From assembly GCA_017935225.1 (NCBI GenBank), contig JAGBIA010000138.1, positions 1-35,230 on the forward strand: a DNA stretch of 35,230 nt, read 5' to 3'. The stretch is from Clostridia bacterium. GTDB lineage: Bacteria > Bacillota > Clostridia > Oscillospirales > CAG-272. Under the pieces are notes generated by a model that saw nothing but the letters and a program-made list of their open reading frames with translations, had not been told where the DNA came from and searched no databases. Position numbers and translations under genes: made by a program. Shown in pieces: positions 22,158 to 30,615 of the stretch; the stretch's first letter is position 1, and the number at the start of each line of letters is the position of its first letter.

Positions 22158-24188
22158 ATGCGAGAATTTGACACTTGTAAATTTGCATTTGACGGAAAAT
22201 TTAACATTCTTGAGGAAAAGGATATAGGTATTTCAGCCGACATCGCCTCGCTGCTGACTCCTTTTGGCTCGGTATCCGCCATGAAGTGCTTTCAAGCCTG
22301 CCCTTACACAAATACCGCCTTTGATTTTAACGTTATCCTTGACGGCGAAAAGATCAAAAGCGACGGCTGGAAATGGCTGCCGAACGCTATAAAAAGATGG
22401 GGAGAGACCAAGCTTTTCTCAGTAGAAACCATAACCGTGGTAGTTCCCGCCTCGAGAAGCGTTATTCAAAAAATCACCGTTCGCTCAAAAGCCACGTGCG
22501 ATATCACCGTTCCTCTGAGCGTAGCGTTCAGAGGAAAGTCGCGCAAGGAGGAAAACTGGGAATTTATGTTCCCGTCGCCCGAGCCTCTCGGTCGCCTTAC
22601 GTATGAACTGAAAAACAATATACTTTCACTTGCCAACAACGGCACGGCATTCCGTCTGACCTCCTCGCTTGAGGGTATGCGCCTTTTCGGTCGCGCTTAT
22701 CTTTGGGAAAACGAGATCACCGTAAAGCAAAACGAGGAAACCGTCTTTTATTTCTCCGCTCATCTCGGAGACGAGAACGAAAGCCTTAAGGAAGCAGAAA
22801 GCACACAAGGAAGATACGAGGAGCTTATTGCTCTTTCGTTTGACTATCTGAACAAGGAAGCTCGTCGCATAGAAGAAAATCTTCCGACGCTCAAGAGCGA
22901 CTGCGAGGATCTTGACAGATTATATTACCGCTCGCTTGTTTCCTATATTCTCTGCCGTTGGGAAAATCCCCTGCTCTGCACCAGCCCGTTTTTCAGCAAC
23001 GGAGGTGTGAACGGTGCTTGTATGTGCTCGTATCTGTGGGACTATGCGGGCGGACTTATGCTTCATCCGCTTTACGACGTCGAGGGCAACAAGGCGCAGA
23101 TGAAGGCATATCTGAGAAACGATCTAACAAAATCCTTTGCGCTCAATCCCGTAACCTCCGGCCCCGTCGGACCTTGGTATCCGATAAATCAGGAAAAGAT
23201 CATACTTATGGTCTACTATCACATACTCAACACGAAAGACCGCGACTTTTTGTTTGAAACTGTCGGAGATATGACCGTGCTTGAATGGATGAAGTACCAC
23301 GCATACGTGGGAGACGATCTGTCGGGTGAGGTAAAGCTTTTTGATTACGGCACGGCGGGAGACGCTCACCTTGAGCTTCACCACTGAGGAAACGGCCCTT
23401 ACAATGGAATTATGCCCGACCTCAATGCAAGAAGATATCTTAACTACACACGCGTCTACGAGCTTACCAAGCTCGCTGGCGAGCCCGACGAGACTCTTCT
23501 CTTGCGCGCCGAGGGACTCAAAAAGGAGCTCAAGACTCTTTGGAACAAGGATACCAAATGGTACGACTTTATTGATGCCGACAAAAACAGAGACTCAAGA
23601 TACACCGTTCAGATGTATAAATTCCTCAACAGTCCGGTAATAGACCGCGAAGAGCGCGAGGGGCTCATCAGCCACCTCAACGATGAGGAATTTCTTTCAA
23701 AGTTCGGACTTCACAGTCTCTCAAAGCTCGATCCCCAATACGATCAGGACGACATCGACAACGGCGGCGGCGGTCTCTGTCCGCTCTTCGCGATGCAGAC
23801 GATATCCCAGCTTTACGAGACGGGATACGATGAGCTTGCAACCGATATCCTCCGCCGCGTATATTGGTGGGGTGAGCGCGTTCCGTATATGGGTGACTCC
23901 TTTGCGGCTAATATGATCCTCAACCGCGAGGATACTCCCCTGCAAGGAGATATCAATTCAATATCCTGCGCACAGATGATATTCTTCTACATCTTCGGAA
24001 TAACGCCTCACTTTGACGGAAAGATAACCATATCTCCAGTAAAGCACCGTCCTTGTGAAAATCTGAAGGTCACAAACGCCCGTCTTTGCAACAAAGCCTT
24101 TTCGGTCGACGTAAGAGGTGATCACTTCACCGTAAACATCGACGGCAAGGACGTCACGGCAAAGATCGGACAGACCGTGGAGATTTAA
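22158..24188 (+). pseudogene. Six-hairpin glycosidase-like protein interrupted by an in-frame TGA
   Basis: One reading frame runs from ATG 22158 (AAAGGAG upstream) to TAA at 24186-24188, but codon 410 (23385-23387) is TGA: ...LELHH-TGA-GNGPYNGIMPDLN... Similarity in style and frame continues across it, giving 675 residues plus this codon. Residues ~1-220 look like a beta-sandwich. The rest looks like an (alpha/alpha)6 barrel of the GH36/63/94/amylo-glucosidase superfamily (CSYLWDYAGGLMLHPLYD, FALNPVTSGPVGPWYP, MPDLNARRYLNY, and a C-terminal FFYIFGITPHFDGKITISP). TGA is used as a normal stop by several neighbouring genes. The break is a nonsense mutation, a sequence error or, less likely, recoding. 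No signal peptide; substrate unknown. Confidence 0.8.
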
Positions 24189-24198
24189 GCACAAAACG

Positions 24199-24251
24199 AT
24201 AAAAAACCGCAGTCAAAGCTGAAAACGCTTTGACTGCGGTTCTTTTATTTT
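24199..24251. terminator. Bidirectional terminator between convergent genes
   Basis: A perfect 15-bp stem (24205-24219 with 24227-24241, loop TGAAAAC) is flanked by an A-run on the left and TCTTTTATTTTT on the right. It can end the glycosidase transcript on the plus strand and the ATPase/spoIIIA transcript on the minus strand. Confidence 0.88.
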
Positions 24252-25348
24252 TGCAGATTGTCACATATCATTGTAGCAAAGCTCTCGCAAAATCTGCCGA
24301 GGGCGGCAAAATCCATACTCTCGCCGTAGATCCTCTCGAGTGAGAAATGCGCCTCGCCCGCAAGCGAGAGCTGTTCGCAGGCGGAGTCGATCATAGCCTC
24401 GCGCTCACGTCTGTCAAAGCGGTATTCTGCCTTTGCCCGTCTTCCCTTCTCGCCGCTGATATCGTGCGAGAGAAAGCGTTTCGCATTCACACTGCCCGCA
24501 AGCTTGTCACCAAAGTGCTCCTCATCCTGAGAGCTACAGAGTATAAACGCCACGCGCGAGTCCTCGAAGAGTATTGCATCGGGGCTTGCCAGATCTATCG
24601 GGTCGTAGGAGACGACTATCGACGCTCGCTTTTCCACCGCCGCATCCGCGATGGCGGCGAGGAAAAGAGAGCCGACCGACATCGCGTCGCGCACGGCGTA
24701 TATCTTCTCAGCCGCGCTCTCGTAAAAGTCAAGTCTCTGTCTGCCCTTCATACCGATCGAGGAGCAGATCCCCGTGCGATAGCGATATCCGTCACCCATA
24801 GGAAGAGTTGCGACGAGCCGCTCAGCCGCGCGCCGCAGCTTTTCTCTTTTTACGTAGGGCGCGACCGTCTCGCGCGAATGTGCGTCAAGTGCCTCTGCCG
24901 CCTCAAGATATCTGTAAGCTGCTCTGTACCTCGCCGATTTCTCCTTGCTGAGCTCTTCAATGCGCTCTTTCTGCGCTCGAAGCATCTCGGAGCTCCAAAA
25001 AACGCCGAGGTCGACTATCTCGTCGTGCGCGCCGACGATCTCGGGCTCTATCGCGTGGGGCGCGGTCGAGTCGATCAACGCGACTCTGCCGTCAATAAGT
25101 ATCGCGTCGAGCGAGGTGTGATCCGAGGAGCATTTATAATACTCCACCCCGTATCCGCGCGATTCTGCCTCGCCTGCCACGCGCTTCATCAGACTGCTCT
25201 TGCCCGTGCCCGGTCCGCCCTTGATAAGATAGCGGTGCTCGGTACGATCGGGACTGAATATCTCGCCGTAAAAAGAGCAAAATCCCTTACCGCTGTTGGC
25301 GGCGGCAAAAAGCTCGCGCGCCGGGGTATTTACGTGTTCGTCACTCAT
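24245..25348 (-). CDS. P-loop ATPase of the PRK06851 type
   Basis: A 367-residue cytosolic protein. Walker A KGGPGTGKSSLM lies at 43-54, followed by VEYYKCSSDHTSLDAILI and VALIDSTAPHAIEP, a sequence style I recognise from the PRK06851 family of clostridial and bacillar ATPases. The middle (~120-180) is helical and charged, with coiled-coil tendency. The C-terminal half repeats a nucleotide-binding-like strand order without a second clear P-loop. AGGAGG lies 8 nt before ATG. It follows spoIIIAH by 61 nt with no terminator between, so it may be expressed with the spoIIIA operon. Biological role not established. Confidence 0.85.
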   Translation of the reverse strand: MSDEHVNTPARELFAAANSGKGFCSFYGEIFSPDRTEHRYLIKGGPGTGKSSLMKRVAGEAESRGYGVEYYKCSSDHTSLDAILIDGRVALIDSTAPHAIEPEIVGAHDEIVDLGVFWSSEMLRAQKERIEELSKEKSARYRAAYRYLEAAEALDAHSRETVAPYVKREKLRRAAERLVATLPMGDGYRYRTGICSSIGMKGRQRLDFYESAAEKIYAVRDAMSVGSLFLAAIADAAVEKRASIVVSYDPIDLASPDAILFEDSRVAFILCSSQDEEHFGDKLAGSVNAKRFLSHDISGEKGRRAKAEYRFDRREREAMIDSACEQLSLAGEAHFSLERIYGESMDFAALGRFCESFATMICDNLQK

Positions 25349-25409
25349 AATTCTGTCCTCCTATATAAGCTATCCACTAAAGGATATGCTCGTAGAGGAG
25401 AGCGCGACA

Positions 25410-25982
25410 CTATCTCTGAATGATCTTTATATCCGCAGGATCTATACCCGCCTGCTCGTATACGATCTCGTTGATCTGCGAGATCTGTGCCGCCGCAAGT
25501 CCGTCGCTCTTTACGACGATGCTCGCACCCTCGTCGCTGATGACTGCAACGCACTCGGCAAAGCCCTTTGCAACGATGAGAGTCTCGATGTTAGCCTCGG
25601 TCTCCATCACCTTTGCAAGCTTGTTGATCTCGGCAAGTGCCTCGTTCTTTGCGGTCTCGATCGCGGAATCGTTGTCAACTACGCTCTGAAGCACCTCGAG
25701 AGCCTCGTCGCGACTGCGCTGACGGTTGAGCTGAACGCTCGAGAAATAGGTATCAACGCTATCGTTCTTGTCGGTCGCGCCGCCCGTAGACTGCGAGCCG
25801 TCCGAGATGTTGCCGACACCCTCGGAATAGTCGTAACCGTCCTTGTCAGCTCCGCCGAAGAGTGCGAGTGCCAGCACGAGAGCGACTGCGACTACTGCAA
25901 AAGAAGCGGCGATGATGATATTTCTCTTCCCGACCTTCTTAAAAAACTCAGCTACCTTGCCCTTGGCATTTTCCATTTTCAT
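25410..25982 (-). CDS. spoIIIAH: Stage III sporulation protein AH
   Basis: A 190-residue mother-cell membrane protein that pairs with forespore SpoIIQ across the intermembrane space. The start MKMENAKGK has GGAGG 8 nt upstream; a longer in-frame start at 26054 is unsupported. One helix (~20-42, NIIIAASFAVVAVALVLALALF) is followed by a flexible linker and the YscJ/FliF-like ring-building domain (~80-190: DTYFSSVQLNRQRSRDEALEVLQSVV, KGFAECVAVISDEGASIVVKSDGL). Last gene of the spoIIIA set, 68 nt after spoIIIAG. Confidence 0.96.
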   Translation of the reverse strand: MKMENAKGKVAEFFKKVGKRNIIIAASFAVVAVALVLALALFGGADKDGYDYSEGVGNISDGSQSTGGATDKNDSVDTYFSSVQLNRQRSRDEALEVLQSVVDNDSAIETAKNEALAEINKLAKVMETEANIETLIVAKGFAECVAVISDEGASIVVKSDGLAAAQISQINEIVYEQAGIDPADIKIIQR

Positions 25983-26050
25983 AAAAATTTCCTCCGAAAG
26001 TTTTTTGTTTACGCTACCACTATATGAGTCGCCGACCGCGAATATGACAC

Positions 26051-26548
26051 TCACGTGCCTAAGACAAAAATTTTGTTGCTCCCGAGGTCAAAAGCCGCGC
26101 TTATCATCGATATTATCTCGGCTCGCACGTACGCGTCGTCGCCGCCCGAGCAGACGATACCGATGCCCGCGATCTCGGGGTTCTCGTATCCGATAAGCAG
26201 AGCCTTTTCCGAGCTTCCGCTGCCGATAAGCACGGTCTCGCTCTTGTTGACACTCGAGCCGTACTGCGCGTCGGTCGCATAGATCGCGCGGTAGCCGCCC
26301 TTGAGCGTTACCACCGCATGCGCCGAGCTCACGCCGTCTATTTTATTGCAGAGTGCTTCGACCTTCTCTTCGATCTGCTCGGCATAGAGCGCAGGATCAA
26401 GCGCAGACGGCTCGCTTGCCACCTGCTCGCCTGCTTTATCCTCGCCGCATTTAGAAAAAAGCATAAGTACAATGCCAAGAAGAGCGAGAAGAGCAAGCCA
26501 GGTCAGCTTCTTTTTTTGAGATATTGGAATAATTGTATTTTTCGTCAT
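26051..26548 (-). CDS. spoIIIAG: Stage III sporulation protein AG
   Basis: A 165-residue protein with one N-terminal helix (~15-32, LTWLALLALLGIVLMLFSKCG) and an intermembrane-space domain (~50-165) of the YscJ/FliF type. SpoIIIAG forms a large ring in the feeding-tube channel between mother cell and forespore. Family motifs include EEKVEALCNKIDGVSSAHAVVTLKGG and a late PEIAGIGIVCSGGDDAYVRAEII. The insertion that builds the beta-barrel in B. subtilis (229 residues) is largely absent, so this is a short form. The ribosome site is weak. Confidence 0.94.
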   Translation of the reverse strand: MTKNTIIPISQKKKLTWLALLALLGIVLMLFSKCGEDKAGEQVASEPSALDPALYAEQIEEKVEALCNKIDGVSSAHAVVTLKGGYRAIYATDAQYGSSVNKSETVLIGSGSSEKALLIGYENPEIAGIGIVCSGGDDAYVRAEIISMISAAFDLGSNKIFVLGT

Positions 26549-26612
26549 TATTTTATCACGCTTTTTGTTGATATTTGTAGATTTTTAAAATATTTTATTG
26601 TGTTTTTACGCA

Positions 26613-27095
26613 TTATCCGTATATTATGATGCACTCACAATCAAGTCTGTCCGAAACGTATTTTTCTATCGTGTGAGGGTTTATCGCAAGCCCCGACGGG
26701 TGAATTATCACCTCAACGCGCTCTATGTAAATTTCGCCACCACTGCTCTTTGTAATTACGGATATATCAAACGCATCATCATCCGTCAAAAGCTCTTGTT
26801 TTATTTCGTTTTTAAGCTTATCCGACGCAAATTCCGCACCTGCAGACACGAGCGTGTTATTGTAAATTTCCGCATAGTTTTGCTCTTCTGCTTCATCCAT
26901 TTGAAACAGTGAAAGCAGATCATCCGAGAACGTTTTATCACTCACAAATGTCACAAGCGGAGAAAGTATGCTCAACACAACCGCCGCACCGCAAAGGAGC
27001 CGCAGGTACGGCTTTGTGCTCGCATCGGGAAGAAGCGAGAGCACAAGTCCGCCGATGAGGACTGTGAGCGCGATACCGAGAAAATATTCGCTCAT
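26613..27095 (-). CDS. spoIIIAF: Stage III sporulation protein AF
   Basis: A 160-residue membrane protein. Two N-terminal helices (~5-24 and ~30-52) precede a soluble domain (~70-160) with IERVEVIIHPSG and an ending KYVSDRLDCECIIIYG typical of SpoIIIAF. The ATG overlaps the spoIIIAE stop by one base (TGATG); a GTG one codon earlier is also possible. Part of the channel's membrane base. The 64-nt A/T-rich gap after it holds no gene. Confidence 0.93.
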   Translation of the reverse strand: MSEYFLGIALTVLIGGLVLSLLPDASTKPYLRLLCGAAVVLSILSPLVTFVSDKTFSDDLLSLFQMDEAEEQNYAEIYNNTLVSAGAEFASDKLKNEIKQELLTDDDAFDISVITKSSGGEIYIERVEVIIHPSGLAINPHTIEKYVSDRLDCECIIIYG

Positions 27096-28237
27096 CACGC
27101 CACCGCCACAGCAGACTGCATAAAGATGCAGAGTGAGAGCACGAACATCACCGCGACACTCGTTATCACAGCAAGCATCGTTCCGTAGACCTCGCCGAGC
27201 CCGTCAAGAAGTCTCGCCTCGCTCGCAAGCCCGAGCATATCGGCAATTCCTCCCGAGACCAAAAACACCACCCTGAACAGCAGAGTTGAGATACACACGG
27301 GGAGCAGGAGCGAGAAGATCATAAGTATTCCTCCGATGCCAAAGATGCTTTTCAAGTACCCTACCCCACTTGCGACCGTGCGCAGAGTCTCGCCCACGCT
27401 ACCGCCAAGAATTGGGATAAAGCTACCGCTGACAAGTCGTGCCGCTCTCGCCGCCGTTCCGTCGGCAGAAGCCGAAAGCGCGGTCTGCGCCGCAAGGCAG
27501 GAGAGCAACACGGTCATCACGGTGCAAAGAAAGAAGCTGTATATTTTCCGTATCGCGCCGAGCATCCTGCCCGTCTTCATTTCCTCCGACATCGCATCAC
27601 AAAGATTGAGCACGCTCATCACCGAACAAACAGGCGTGACCGTGGTGCGAAAGAGTCCCTCGCTGACACCGAGCATAACGTAGAGCGTGGCGCCTCCGCT
27701 GCTCGCGCTTGCGATATTTCCACCCATCGCCCAGAGACTTGCACCGATCGGTATCATCGCACGCATCAGCGAGCCGAGAGAGTCAAAAAACATCTCTATA
27801 CTTTGAAAGTGACTGTACTGCGAATATATCACGCTCGCAAATATCGCGCCCGAAGAGCAAAATCGCACGGCAGAGCCAAGATCTCTGCCAAGAAAAGCTC
27901 CCGACGCCCCCATAAATACGGCATTCACCGTCAAGAGAGCGCACAGAGTCCCAAAAAGAGTCAGCGCGCCGCCAAGCTCAAGTCCGATGCACTCAAGTAT
28001 CTTTCCCATTATGTAGTCCGCACGGCTCTGGTCTGCAACGCTTTCGCCAAAGCTCTCCTCATCTTCAAGCGCGCCGTGCTCAAAGCCGTCGGCAGCACCG
28101 TCGGGCAAAGACTCAACGAAGCTCTCCCAAAGATCGCGATCGAGCGACACGGCGCAAACATCCGTGCTGACGACAGGAAAGATCAAAAGCATCAGCGCGA
28201 GTGCCGACACAACTCTTTTTGCAATTTCAAAAATCAT
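27095..28237 (-). CDS. spoIIIAE: Stage III sporulation protein AE
   Basis: A 380-residue polytopic membrane protein starting MIFEIAKRVV with GAGGAT upstream; the longer in-frame start at 28282 overlaps spoIIIAD and is unlikely. A signal-like N-terminal helix is followed by an acidic segment and about seven further hydrophobic helices. Conserved features include GGATLYVMLGVSEGLF and RLVSGSFIPILGGSVGETLRTV. SpoIIIAE is the large membrane component of the channel and is distantly permease-like. It lies 10 nt after spoIIIAD. Confidence 0.95.
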   Translation of the reverse strand: MIFEIAKRVVSALALMLLIFPVVSTDVCAVSLDRDLWESFVESLPDGAADGFEHGALEDEESFGESVADQSRADYIMGKILECIGLELGGALTLFGTLCALLTVNAVFMGASGAFLGRDLGSAVRFCSSGAIFASVIYSQYSHFQSIEMFFDSLGSLMRAMIPIGASLWAMGGNIASASSGGATLYVMLGVSEGLFRTTVTPVCSVMSVLNLCDAMSEEMKTGRMLGAIRKIYSFFLCTVMTVLLSCLAAQTALSASADGTAARAARLVSGSFIPILGGSVGETLRTVASGVGYLKSIFGIGGILMIFSLLLPVCISTLLFRVVFLVSGGIADMLGLASEARLLDGLGEVYGTMLAVITSVAVMFVLSLCIFMQSAVAVA

Positions 28238-28247
28238 TTTAATATCC

Positions 28248-28667
28248 TCAAATTTCCGAGAGCCCGAGCATCTCTGCCGCAAGCTCGATTATTTCTACAA
28301 AAAGCGGAATTGCAAGCGCCAATATCGCCAATCTTCCCGCGCTCTCTATTCCGCCCGCGACCGCGCCCTCGCCTGAGTCTCTGCAAACATCGGCGCAGAG
28401 CTTTGCGACGAGTGCCATTCCGAGCGCTTTGAGCATAATCGTCACAGACTCGGTAGCAAACGTGCTCCCCAGAAGCCTGCTCACCATCCCCCACAGCTCC
28501 CTCACGCTCTCGGACGCAAAATAAAGAAGAACCCCGAACACCGTAACCGCCGCTGCCGCGCGGAGCACGGTGGCAACTCCGGCAGATATCCGTCCTATAA
28601 GTCCGAGGCAAACGCACGCGAGCAGCGATATGCCGCAGATCTTGAGCAAGAGCGAAAATCCGTCCAT
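28248..28667 (-). CDS. spoIIIAD: Stage III sporulation protein AD
   Basis: A 139-residue membrane protein with four hydrophobic segments and the family pattern ESVTIMLKALGMALVAKLCADVCRDSGEGAVAGGIESAGR. SpoIIIAC and SpoIIIAD share ancestry, and this protein repeats the AC-like fold. It starts with ATG 3 nt after the spoIIIAC stop. Together they form the membrane base of the channel. Confidence 0.95.
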   Translation of the reverse strand: MDGFSLLLKICGISLLACVCLGLIGRISAGVATVLRAAAAVTVFGVLLYFASESVRELWGMVSRLLGSTFATESVTIMLKALGMALVAKLCADVCRDSGEGAVAGGIESAGRLAILALAIPLFVEIIELAAEMLGLSEI

Positions 28668-28670
28668 ACG

Positions 28671-28868
28671 TCAAAGCCCGAATACGCTCTGCACTATCTC
28701 GAGCAGCTCGCCGATCTGTTCGATCAGCATAAGCATAACAACGAGTATCCCGCCAACAGTCACAAGCATAGCCTGCTCGTCCCGTCCTGCCTTAGACAGC
28801 ACGGTCGATATTATGGCAACGAGCATTCCCACGCCCGCTATTTTAAGTACAAGTGAAACCTCCACCAC
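28671..28868 (-). CDS. spoIIIAC: Stage III sporulation protein AC, GTG start
   Basis: A 65-residue, two-helix membrane protein of the usual family length: VSLVLKIAGVGMLVAIISTVLSKAGRDEQAMLVTVGGILVVMLML. Its GRDEQA loop is strongly conserved. The start is one of two adjacent GTG codons, with GAGGG 9 nt upstream of the first. It lies 26 nt after spoIIIAB. Confidence 0.95.
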   Translation of the reverse strand: MVEVSLVLKIAGVGMLVAIISTVLSKAGRDEQAMLVTVGGILVVMLMLIEQIGELLEIVQSVFGL

Positions 28869-28894
28869 GATTACCGTCCCTCAGATTTGTATAT

Positions 28895-29365
28895 TCAAGC
28901 CAAAAGTATCGCGAGCATTATCGCACCCGATACGATGGTCGCAAGTATGATCTTCTTTTTTACCGCCGCCTCGCTCTTCAGCACCTCGGCACGCGCGCTG
29001 AGCAAAGAGAGATAGTGCTCACAGCGTCTGAGCTCTTCTTCCCGGTAGCTCTTACCGAAATCACGGCAAAATTCAGAGAAAAGCCTCGCGCTCTCACCGT
29101 CTGCTATCTCGCAGATATTTGCAAGCTCGGCAAAGCTCTTTGGCATAAGCTCGCCTTTATATCCGCAGGAGTCAAGAAGTCCCGCGTCACACCTTCTCAG
29201 TATTTCTTCACCGCACATCGAGAAGCGCTCGATCATCTGCCGCGTGTATCTCAAAAGCTCGCAAAGCGACCTTGCCGTGCGCAACGCGCTATCTACCGCC
29301 GCGAGCAACGTCTGAACTATCGCGCCCGCGCAAAGCAGGATCAGCGCTATTCCAAGTATTTTCAA
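28895..29365 (-). CDS. spoIIIAB: Stage III sporulation protein AB, likely TTG start inside spoIIIAA
   Basis: About 156 residues when started at the TTG (29363-29365), giving LKILGIALILLCAG, which aligns with MLKLLG at the start of B. subtilis SpoIIIAB. A GGAGGAGG lies 12 nt upstream. An alternative GTG at 29413 would add 16 basic residues. Two helices (N-terminal ~3-22 and C-terminal ~135-155) flank a helical domain with the family motif ELANICEIADG/EFCRDFGKSYREEELRRCEHYLSLL. Its first ~25 codons overlap the end of spoIIIAA. Component of the channel. Confidence 0.9.
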   Translation of the reverse strand: MKILGIALILLCAGAIVQTLLAAVDSALRTARSLCELLRYTRQMIERFSMCGEEILRRCDAGLLDSCGYKGELMPKSFAELANICEIADGESARLFSEFCRDFGKSYREEELRRCEHYLSLLSARAEVLKSEAAVKKKIILATIVSGAIMLAILLA

Positions 29366-30335
29366 GCTCGCTCTCTGCCTCCTCCCAAGAGCGTATGTTG
29401 TAGTCAAATCCACTCTCGGATATTCTTATCCCGATATAAAGTGCAAAAACGCACGAGTCGTGCAAGATGCGGATCTGCGGTCGGCGCACAAGGCTCTCAA
29501 AGCTATCGCCGTGCGCCGTCGCTATAAGCGGAACTCCGCAGTTCTGCGCTTCAAGTATCGCGCGCGCCTCGTCGGACGTGCCGATCTCGTCGCAGAGTAT
29601 CACCTCGGGATTCATAAAAGATGTTGCTATCAATATTGCCTCCGCTTTCGGATACCCCGAGAGAAGATCTATCGAATGCTCGCTCGAATGCGGTAGGTTT
29701 CCAAGCTCGTCCCTGCTGTCGACGACCGCAACGCGCATATGAGACTCTCTCCCCGACAGATGAGCGCAAAGTGAGCGAAGCAAAGTCGTCTTTCCCTCGG
29801 CAGGCGGAGAATATATCAGTACACCGCCGCCACCTTGCACGCATTTTTCTATTCGAGCGCACAAACCTCGCTCGACCCTGATCAGATCGCAAGGCAATCT
29901 GATATTGAGCGATGAAATGTCGTAGATCCCGCGGATCCTGCCCCCATCAAGCGAGGCTCTGCCGCATAATCCCACGCGCACACCGCCGCCGAGCGAGATC
30001 GCTCCGCGCAATATGCTCTCACCGTAGGCATAGAGCGAGCCGCCGCACATTTTTTCAAAGATAAGCGTAAGCTCGTCCTTTGGCAAAAGGAAAGAGAGCG
30101 GAAGATTTCTCTTCTTGCCCGTAGCTCCGAGTGTAAGATATACACGCCTGTCCGCACGAAGCCTTATTTCTTCAAGAACACAGTGTCCTTTTCGCCTCTC
30201 GTGATCGAGCGCGTGGCATATCTCTTCCGCAAGTGCCTTCGGAAGAAGCAAAAGTACCCGTTGTGTCGCGCTTTCGGTAAGCTCGCCTTCAAGAGACGGC
30301 GAGCGTTTCGCACTGCTCATTATAACCGTTGCCAT
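29289..30335 (-). CDS. spoIIIAA: Stage III sporulation protein AA, ATPase
   Basis: A 348-residue cytosolic ATPase related to secretion ATPases, needed for the channel. The third of three consecutive ATG codons is best placed behind GAGGG (6 nt). It has an N-terminal domain (~1-165: LEEIRLRADRRVYL, GGSLYAYGESILRGAISLGGGVRVGLCGRA), Walker A SPPAEGKTTLLR (~176-187) whose first Gly is replaced by Ser, and Walker B PEVILCDEIGT (~243-253). B. subtilis SpoIIIAA is ~307 residues. The extra C-terminal ~40 here are encoded where spoIIIAB begins, giving a 77-nt overlap. First gene of the operon. Confidence 0.95.
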   Translation of the reverse strand: MATVIMSSAKRSPSLEGELTESATQRVLLLLPKALAEEICHALDHERRKGHCVLEEIRLRADRRVYLTLGATGKKRNLPLSFLLPKDELTLIFEKMCGGSLYAYGESILRGAISLGGGVRVGLCGRASLDGGRIRGIYDISSLNIRLPCDLIRVERGLCARIEKCVQGGGGVLIYSPPAEGKTTLLRSLCAHLSGRESHMRVAVVDSRDELGNLPHSSEHSIDLLSGYPKAEAILIATSFMNPEVILCDEIGTSDEARAILEAQNCGVPLIATAHGDSFESLVRRPQIRILHDSCVFALYIGIRISESGFDYNIRSWEEAESELENTWNSADPALRGRDSSDVARGGR

Positions 30336-30367
30336 CATCATCCCTCGCTTTGCTTTTCTTTGGTAAA

Positions 30368-30398
30368 ATCATATGCGGCGGCTCGCTCAGATATTACC
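30368..30398 (-). promoter_or_regulatory. Possible SigE-type promoter of spoIIIA
   Basis: Minus strand: CATATGAT (30375-30368) resembles the SigE -10 CATAYANT with one mismatch. It is preceded by a GTAATATCT at the -35 spacing of ~13-14 bp, about 30 bp before the spoIIIAA start. spoIIIA is a known SigE target; the match itself is modest. Confidence 0.35.
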
Positions 30399-30512
30399 AT
30401 ATTTTTACTGTGACATTTATGTCGCATCGCAAAATACGGCAATTATTTTCAAAAAAATACACTACATATGGTGTCGTTCATCATTTGTTAATAGTTTTTT
30501 AATAATATATTA

Positions 30513-30541
30513 TTGTAAATTGTATGCGCATATGTTAAAAT
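30513..30541 (+). promoter_or_regulatory. Possible sigma-A promoter of the propeller-like protein gene
   Basis: TTGTAA (30513-30518), 17-bp spacer, TAAAAT (30536-30541), 75 bp before the start codon. The region is very A/T-rich, so other choices are possible. The rest of 30342-30615 shows no gene. Confidence 0.4.
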
Positions 30542-30615
30542 ATTGTATGATGTATAACTTTGTATATTTATATTTGTACATTTATGATCCACTTATAAAA
30601 AACACGGAGGTATTT

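Noticed and set aside
23385-23430. Selenocysteine insertion at the glycosidase TGA
   Set aside because: No stable hairpin with the expected loop lies just downstream, and the family is not known to use a catalytic Cys or Sec here. Kept only as an alternative to test.
30373-30615. 81-codon N-terminal extension of the propeller-like protein
   Set aside because: A/T-rich intergenic sequence translated as Tyr/Ile/Phe; the ATG at 30616 has a strong ribosome site.
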